Part shown: positions 58,797-64,000 of the stretch, one piece after another | Position numbering within the stretch: position 1 is the stretch's first letter | How the letters are laid out: each line of letters starts with the position of its first letter | Assembly: GCF_011299095.1 (NCBI RefSeq) | Contig: NZ_CP049889.1 | Coordinates: forward strand, 346,501-410,500 | DNA length: 64,000 nucleotides | Origin: Jeotgalibaca porci | GTDB lineage: Bacteria; Bacillota; Bacilli; Lactobacillales; Aerococcaceae | Direction of reading: 5' to 3' | Position numbers and translations under genes: made by a program | The notes under the pieces: model-generated | The model's input: the letters and a program-made list of their open reading frames with translations, nothing else | Database searches by the model: none | Told to the model about the DNA's origin: nothing

Positions 58797-60161
58797 CTAC
58801 TGCATCTTTTTCTCCATCGTGCAGATGAAGAAGCCGTCCGTACCAAAATCCTCAGGGTAAATTTGGAGTGTTCCCTCATCAATTTTCACTTGAGTGGGAA
58901 TAGCAGCTTGATTAAAATCAACTGCTTGTTTCCTCATTTCTGGATGTTTCTCTAAATAGGCAGTAACTGTTTCTTGGTTTTCTTCAGCTGCTAATGTACA
59001 AGTACTGTAAACAAGACGTCCGTTTTCTTTTAGAAGTGGCGTGACAGCTTGTAAGATTGCCAGTTGTTCCTTATGTAAATCGAGAATCATTTGGTTCGTT
59101 ACACCGTACTTAATTTCTGGTTTCCGACGCATTAACCCTAGACCTGAACAAGGCGCATCCACAAAAATGGTGTCGAAGCTGTTCGGTTCAAAAACGGTAC
59201 CGACATCTTTTGCATCCAACAGATGTGTTTCAATCACATCAGACACATTCATGCGCTCCGCATTTTGTTGGATAAGACGAATTTTATGTTCATGTATATC
59301 CAAAGCATGAACAGTTCCTTGCTCCACGAAACTGGCCATGTGGACCGTTTTACCGCCAGGTGCTGCACAAGCATCCAGAATGGTGTCGTCTGATTCTACG
59401 TTTCCTAAGAGTGCAACAAGCTGACTTGATTCGTCTTGGATAGTGATTTTCCCTTGCTTGAATAAAGGCGAATCTGTAACCTTTCCGGATAGAATCCGGA
59501 TACCGACAGGTGAAAGCGGACTTCGAACAACTTCTTTTCCTTCGTTTTGGAGTTCTTCTATAATCATTTCTAAGTCAGCTGGATTTTGAACTCTGACCGA
59601 AACATAAGGGGCTTCCAATAGAGAGAAAAAGAGTGCTTCGGCTTTCTCGTTACCTAATTCTTTTGTAAATTTCTTAACGAGCCATTCCGGAACACTTGCT
59701 CCGATACTGATTCGTTTAATAGGATCTGTCAGTTCTTGCCAATCCAAAAGACCTTTTCTTTGAAGGTTACGCAAAACGCCGTTTACCAGCTTCGCGATAC
59801 CAACATGTCCTTTTTTCTTCGCGATTTCGACTGCATCGAATAGAACCGCATGATCTGGGATTTTATCCAAGTAGTGCATTTGGTACGCTGACAAACGTAA
59901 TAAGTTTAGGACCCATTTCTGCATTTTTTCGGGTGTTTTAATAAATGGTGTCAAGCCATAGTCCAAAGTCATCCGACGTTGCGTTACACCATAGACGATA
60001 GTCGTTAAAAGTCCGGCGTCTTTGGCATCCAATTTTTCTTTTTCAATCGTTGCATTCAAGAGAATATTGGAATACGCTCCTTCTACTTCAATTGCTGTTA
60101 AAATTTCCATTGCCAAATAACGGACAGAATGGACGATTTTATTTGGTTTTCCTTTTGCCAT
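58797..60161 (-). CDS. rsmB: 16S rRNA (cytosine967-C5)-methyltransferase
   Basis: A 454-residue enzyme with an N-terminal NusB-like RNA-binding domain (about residues 1-145) and a C-terminal SAM domain: LDACAAPGGKTVHMAS, FVDAPCSGLGLMRRKPEIKY (active-site Cys in APCSG) and VYSTCTLAAEEN with the second Cys. ATG at 60159-60161 begins one base after the fmt stop; a TTG three codons earlier is less well spaced. Confidence 0.95.
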   Translation of the reverse strand: MAKGKPNKIVHSVRYLAMEILTAIEVEGAYSNILLNATIEKEKLDAKDAGLLTTIVYGVTQRRMTLDYGLTPFIKTPEKMQKWVLNLLRLSAYQMHYLDKIPDHAVLFDAVEIAKKKGHVGIAKLVNGVLRNLQRKGLLDWQELTDPIKRISIGASVPEWLVKKFTKELGNEKAEALFFSLLEAPYVSVRVQNPADLEMIIEELQNEGKEVVRSPLSPVGIRILSGKVTDSPLFKQGKITIQDESSQLVALLGNVESDDTILDACAAPGGKTVHMASFVEQGTVHALDIHEHKIRLIQQNAERMNVSDVIETHLLDAKDVGTVFEPNSFDTIFVDAPCSGLGLMRRKPEIKYGVTNQMILDLHKEQLAILQAVTPLLKENGRLVYSTCTLAAEENQETVTAYLEKHPEMRKQAVDFNQAAIPTQVKIDEGTLQIYPEDFGTDGFFICTMEKKMQ

Positions 60162-60162
60162 C

Positions 60163-61104
60163 TTAATCAAATCCTATCTGTGCGAGTGTTTCCATATCAT
60201 TTCCATTTAAGAAATCAGTAACGGTCATACGTTTTTTACCGGATGGTTGTAACTCGGTTACTTTAAGTGTTGTCCCTTGCCCACACGCCACGTAGATGCC
60301 CTCTTTGTCCCAATGTGTAATCGATCCGGGCTTGGATTGCGTTGTTTCTTCAGTTGGAACAGCTACCCACATCTTACAACGTTCGCCGTTCAATACTGCA
60401 TGTGCAACCGGCCATGGACGCATACCACGGATTTTATTGGCAATTTGCGTTGCCGTTAGTTCCCACTCAATGCGTTCTTCTTCTCGACTAATATTCGGTG
60501 AAAAGGTTACTTTTGATTCGTCTTGCGGAACCGGATGTATGTCTCCAGTAAATAACCTCGGTAAAGTTTCCATTAATAAATCACGGCCCAATGTACTTAG
60601 TTTGTTAAACATTGTTTGTACATCATCTGAGGAGGTAATCGGAATACTTCTTTGCGAAAGGACATCTCCCGCATCCATTTTTCTTTCCATATACATAATC
60701 GATACGCCGGTTTCTTTATCACCGTTAATGATAGCATAATGAACTGGTGCTCCACCGCGGTATTTTGGTAACAACGATGCATGAACGTTAATCGCGCGAT
60801 GCTTCGGCGCATTCAATAATTTAGTTGGTAAAAACTGACCATAAGCTGCTGTCACAATCACATCTGCTTCTAGTGCGATGAGTGCTGCCATTTCTTCTGA
60901 ACCAGAAATTTTCTCCGGCTGGAAAATAGGTACAGTGTATTTCAACGCTAACTCTTTAACAGGCGGTGGTGTCAAAATGCGTTTTCTCCCTACCGGCCGG
61001 TCCGGTTGCGTTACAACCGCAATTACTTCATATTCACTATCAAATAGCGCTTGTAAAATAGGTACCGAAAATTCGGGCGTTCCCATAAATATAATTTTTT
61101 TCAT
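60163..61104 (-). CDS. fmt: Methionyl-tRNA formyltransferase
   Basis: Formylates initiator Met-tRNA with 10-formyl-tetrahydrofolate. The 313-residue protein begins [19 protein letters not shown], has the catalytic region [22 protein letters not shown] (AsN and His conserved) and the C-terminal OB-like tRNA-binding domain from about residue 205. It follows priA by 14 bases. The def gene, which often sits between priA and fmt, is absent here. Confidence 0.96.
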   Translation of the reverse strand: MKKIIFMGTPEFSVPILQALFDSEYEVIAVVTQPDRPVGRKRILTPPPVKELALKYTVPIFQPEKISGSEEMAALIALEADVIVTAAYGQFLPTKLLNAPKHRAINVHASLLPKYRGGAPVHYAIINGDKETGVSIMYMERKMDAGDVLSQRSIPITSSDDVQTMFNKLSTLGRDLLMETLPRLFTGDIHPVPQDESKVTFSPNISREEERIEWELTATQIANKIRGMRPWPVAHAVLNGERCKMWVAVPTEETTQSKPGSITHWDKEGIYVACGQGTTLKVTELQPSGKKRMTVTDFLNGNDMETLAQIGFD

Positions 61105-61118
61105 CCGTGTTTCTCTCC

Positions 61119-63530
61119 TTAAAAGAAATTAACAGGCTCCGTATCAATCGAGATGTAAAGTCCTTTTGCATTATCTTTTTGTGATGCATCGAGTATTTCT
61201 TTCAATACTTCATGCAAGTTTTCTTTTTGTTTGTATTTGATCAATAGTTGGAAATAATAACGATTGTTCATACGTGCAATCGAGCTTCTGGATGGACCGA
61301 GAATAATTGTCTGGCCTTCCAGCTTATTTCGCAACTTAGCATTAATTTCATAGATTTTAGTCTGGGCTTTCTTCTCATCTAAGTCGCTGACCGTAATCTG
61401 AGTCGTGAAATAATACGGTGGATAGCCACTTTGATGACGCAATGCCATTTCTTGACGATAGAATCCGTCGTAGTTATGATTTTGTGCATAGCGAATTGCA
61501 TAGTGATCAGGGTTGAAGGACTGCACAATGACTTCTCCAACTAAATCAGATCGGCCCGCTCGTCCACTCACTTGTGTCAACAATTGGAAGGTTTTTTCCG
61601 AAGAACGGAAATCTGGTAAGCTCAAGGATGTGTCGGCATTTATAACGCCTACCAAAGTAATATTCGGGAAATCGAGTCCTTTGGCAATCATCTGTGTTCC
61701 TAGCAAAATATCCGCATCACCGCGGCCAAATGCGGCCAGCAACCGTTCATGGTCACCTTTCTTACGGGTTGTATCGACATCCATCCGAATAATTCGGGCA
61801 TCCGGGAAAAGTTCTTGGAGTTCACTTTCTACTTTTTGTGTGCCTGTTCCATAGTAGCGGAACTGGTTGCCCTGACATTTTGGACAACGGTTTGGAACCG
61901 GTTCTTCGTGTCCACAATAGTGGCATTTCATCCCTTTTGTATCCATATGAAACGTCATACTAATATCACAATTCGGGCATTCATGCACATAACCGCAATC
62001 ACGACACATAATAAAAGAACTATAACCCCGTTTATTTAATAATAGAACGGTTTGTTCTTTTTTATCAATGCGGTCTCTGATTTTATCTTGCAAGATTTGC
62101 GAGAAATTTCCTCGGTTATTACTCTGAAATTCTTCACGCATGTCGATGATGCGCACATCCGGCATTGCCTGTTGGTTCGCTCTTTCCGTCAATTCAAGCA
62201 AGTGAAAGACATTCTTTTGAGCGCGGGCGCGCGATTCTAAAGAAGGCGTCGCACTTCCCAACACAACCGGACAATGATTGTATTTCGCCCGGTAAATCGC
62301 TACATTACGGGCATGGTATTTCGGATTCTCTTCTTGTTTATAAGTCGTTTCATGTTCCTCGTCGATAATAACAATCCCTAAATTCTCAACGGGAGAAAAA
62401 ATAGAGGAGCGTGCACCAACTACTACCCGTGCTTCACCGCGCTTAATCTTCCGCCATTCATCATACTTCTCACCAGTAGACAGACGACTGTGCATAACGG
62501 CGACTTCTCCACCGAATCGTCCTTTAAATTGATGAACCATTTGCGGTGTCAAAGCAATTTCCGGAACCAGCATCAGCGCTGTTTTATTTTGTGCCAAAAC
62601 CTCACCAATCAATTGCAAATACACTTCCGTCTTTCCACTTCCGGTTACACCTTTTAATAAGAAGACATCATGTTGATTGGAATCAATTTTTTCTTTTACG
62701 GCCTGATAGGCAATCTGTTGGCCTTCGTTAAGAACCTTTGCTTCTGTTTGTGCAAAGTGGCGGTTCTTCAGCGGATCACGGTAGACTTCTTTGTCTTCTG
62801 TAATCATCCAACCTTTTTCTACGGCTATTTGCAATGTGCGTGGCATAATATCGAATTGTTCACGAAATTGCTCTCTGGTCAGCCACGCTTCTGGTTCAAT
62901 CGCCATTAAGACTTCAAGTAACGCACGTTGACTTTTCGCCTGCTTCGACAGTTGATTCATTTCCTCTTCAATTTCTGAAGGTGAAATATTTTTTTGATAG
63001 ACAGTCTTTTTTTTGACGCGCGCTTTACTCTTAACAAGGTAGCGTATATCGACAATGTTCTGTTTTTTCCATTCTAAGAGTTGCGGCAAGGCCTCTATTT
63101 CTAATGCTCGATCCCAGCTAATCACGTCTTCGCCTTGAAATACAATCTGAACATCTTCTGCTTGATGGCCATCAAGCAGATAAAATTCTTTCTCGTATTT
63201 AGCTTTCATGACCGGCGGCAGCATTGTTTGATAGCAGTGGATACGGTATGCATAGACTTGATCAGCCATATCTTCACCCAGTTGCAAGAGTTCTTTTGTT
63301 AAAACGGGTTCTAAATCGAGCGGGCGAATAATTTCTTTCAATTCACCTTCGAAATCCGGTTCGTTGACGATTGCGACAATGAATCCTTGAATGTGTCGGG
63401 GACCAAATGGAACCTCAACACGCATTCCCACTTGTAAGCGATCAATTAATGTAGGAGGAATCGCATAATCGTACGGTTGATTCGTTTGCATAACCGGCAC
63501 ATCCACTACGACTTTGGCAATTTGCTTCAT
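61119..63530 (-). CDS. priA: Primosomal replication helicase PriA
   Basis: Restarts stalled replication forks. The 803-residue protein has the N-terminal 3'-DNA-binding domain, helicase motifs [14 protein letters not shown] and [14 protein letters not shown], a zinc-binding insert with [20 protein letters not shown] and [18 protein letters not shown], then the SGRAGRSD motif VI region. It precedes fmt; in Bacillus coaBC lies between rpoZ and priA and is missing here. Confidence 0.96.
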   Translation of the reverse strand: MKQIAKVVVDVPVMQTNQPYDYAIPPTLIDRLQVGMRVEVPFGPRHIQGFIVAIVNEPDFEGELKEIIRPLDLEPVLTKELLQLGEDMADQVYAYRIHCYQTMLPPVMKAKYEKEFYLLDGHQAEDVQIVFQGEDVISWDRALEIEALPQLLEWKKQNIVDIRYLVKSKARVKKKTVYQKNISPSEIEEEMNQLSKQAKSQRALLEVLMAIEPEAWLTREQFREQFDIMPRTLQIAVEKGWMITEDKEVYRDPLKNRHFAQTEAKVLNEGQQIAYQAVKEKIDSNQHDVFLLKGVTGSGKTEVYLQLIGEVLAQNKTALMLVPEIALTPQMVHQFKGRFGGEVAVMHSRLSTGEKYDEWRKIKRGEARVVVGARSSIFSPVENLGIVIIDEEHETTYKQEENPKYHARNVAIYRAKYNHCPVVLGSATPSLESRARAQKNVFHLLELTERANQQAMPDVRIIDMREEFQSNNRGNFSQILQDKIRDRIDKKEQTVLLLNKRGYSSFIMCRDCGYVHECPNCDISMTFHMDTKGMKCHYCGHEEPVPNRCPKCQGNQFRYYGTGTQKVESELQELFPDARIIRMDVDTTRKKGDHERLLAAFGRGDADILLGTQMIAKGLDFPNITLVGVINADTSLSLPDFRSSEKTFQLLTQVSGRAGRSDLVGEVIVQSFNPDHYAIRYAQNHNYDGFYRQEMALRHQSGYPPYYFTTQITVSDLDEKKAQTKIYEINAKLRNKLEGQTIILGPSRSSIARMNNRYYFQLLIKYKQKENLHEVLKEILDASQKDNAKGLYISIDTEPVNFF

Positions 63531-63612
63531 GTTTCATCCCCCTTTTGAATTGAGTTTCTATTTTTTATTTTACTCGATAATCAAGGCAAAGTCTTGCTCA
63601 ATTTAGACAAAA

Positions 63613-63651
63613 TTAAAAAACTGCTGAATTTGACGAGCAAATACAGCAGTT
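63613..63651 (-). terminator. Rho-independent terminator after rpoZ
   Basis: Minus-strand stem AACTGCTG / CAGCAGTT with an inner ATTTG/CAAAT pairing and seven T residues, 14 bases after rpoZ. Confidence 0.85.
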
Positions 63652-63664
63652 CTGATTAGTAAGA

Positions 63665-63865
63665 CTATTTTTCCTCTGTCGCTGTCAGTTCGCCAGCAAC
63701 GATTTCTTCCAATGCACGACCAACATTCTTGTAAGATTTGTATTCATCCAACAACGGCTCAGCATTTTGGTGCAATTCGTGTGCACGCTTTGAAGATAGG
63801 ATGACCATTGTGTATTTCGAACTTACTTTGTCCAATAATTTATCAATTGATGGATATAGCATCAT
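63665..63865 (-). CDS. rpoZ: RNA polymerase omega subunit
   Basis: A 66-residue subunit stabilising beta-prime. Family pattern [26 protein letters not shown] and [16 protein letters not shown]. Two adjacent ATG codons start it, with GGAGAG upstream that ends the gmk reading frame. The gmk-rpoZ order is conserved in Firmicutes. Confidence 0.95.
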   Translation of the reverse strand: MMLYPSIDKLLDKVSSKYTMVILSSKRAHELHQNAEPLLDEYKSYKNVGRALEEIVAGELTATEEK

Positions 63866-63872
63866 AATTGAA

Positions 63873-64000
63873 TCACTCTCCTTGGTTTGGTAATTTTGAC
63901 TCTAATAGGCGTGAAACTTTTAAGTGTTCACTTTGAATAATTGCTAACACTTTGCTAACAGCATTTTCGACTGTGTCATTTTCGACTGCGTAGTCATAGT
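63873..64000 (-). CDS. gmk: Guanylate kinase, C-terminal end (partial)
   Basis: The last 42 codons of a gene entering from the right edge: [20 protein letters not shown] is the usual end of guanylate kinase (the DYAVVND motif), followed by [14 protein letters not shown] and a stop at 63873-63875. It sits directly before rpoZ, which supports the call. GMP to GDP phosphorylation. Confidence 0.88.
   Translation of the reverse strand, partial: YDYAVENDTVENAVSKVLAIIQSEHLKVSRLLESKLPNQGE

Overview
The window looks like a low-to-moderate-GC Gram-positive chromosome of the Lactobacillales, most plausibly a Carnobacteriaceae-like lineage. That placement is inference from gene content: MurT/GatD, FakA, a stand-alone IIAGlc, an Mga-type regulator remnant and a DUF4828-like protein, set in strong Bacillus-like synteny. 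No 16S or other decisive marker is present. Almost everything is on the minus strand. The plus-strand genes are murT-gatD, a 6-phosphogluconolactonase, a small membrane-anchored protein and rpmB.

There are two conserved housekeeping blocks. Block 1 (1-15140) reads, in transcription order, tdk-prfA-prmC / tsaC / glyA-upp / atpBEFHAGDC / DUF1146-murA-mbl, the same backbone order as in Bacillus subtilis. Block 2 (29623-64000) reads gmk-rpoZ / priA-fmt-rsmB-stp-prkC / rsgA-rpe-thiN / rpmB and yloU-fakA / recG-plsX-acpP / oppDFBCA / rnc-smc-HAD phosphatase-ftsY / ylxM-ffh-rpsP-khpA / rimM-trmD / rplS. It keeps the Bacillus order, but coaBC, def, rlmN, fapR, fabD and fabG are missing from their usual places. 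A complete oligopeptide ABC importer operon sits between acpP and rnc.

Between the blocks (about 15.2-29.6 kb) lies a more variable region: murT-gatD (lipid II amidation), a GntR/DUF1648 pair, a TetR-controlled heterodimeric ABC exporter, an AI-2E-family permease with a GutA-like protein, a 6-phosphogluconolactonase, a stand-alone IIAGlc, aspartokinase and two conserved proteins of unknown role.

No CRISPR array, intact insertion sequence, prophage, defence island or RNA gene (rRNA, tRNA) was recognised. The observations most worth a second look are: an F1 delta subunit (atpH) reduced to its C-terminal half inside an otherwise complete ATP synthase operon; a GutA-like protein lacking the phospho-acceptor histidine; a GC-rich 82-bp imperfect palindrome downstream of gatD; a decayed, internally deleted Mga-family regulator; and operator-like palindromes overlapping the GntR and TetR promoters. 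Many start codons were moved inward from the longest frame on the basis of ribosome binding site spacing, and several essential genes appear to start with TTG.
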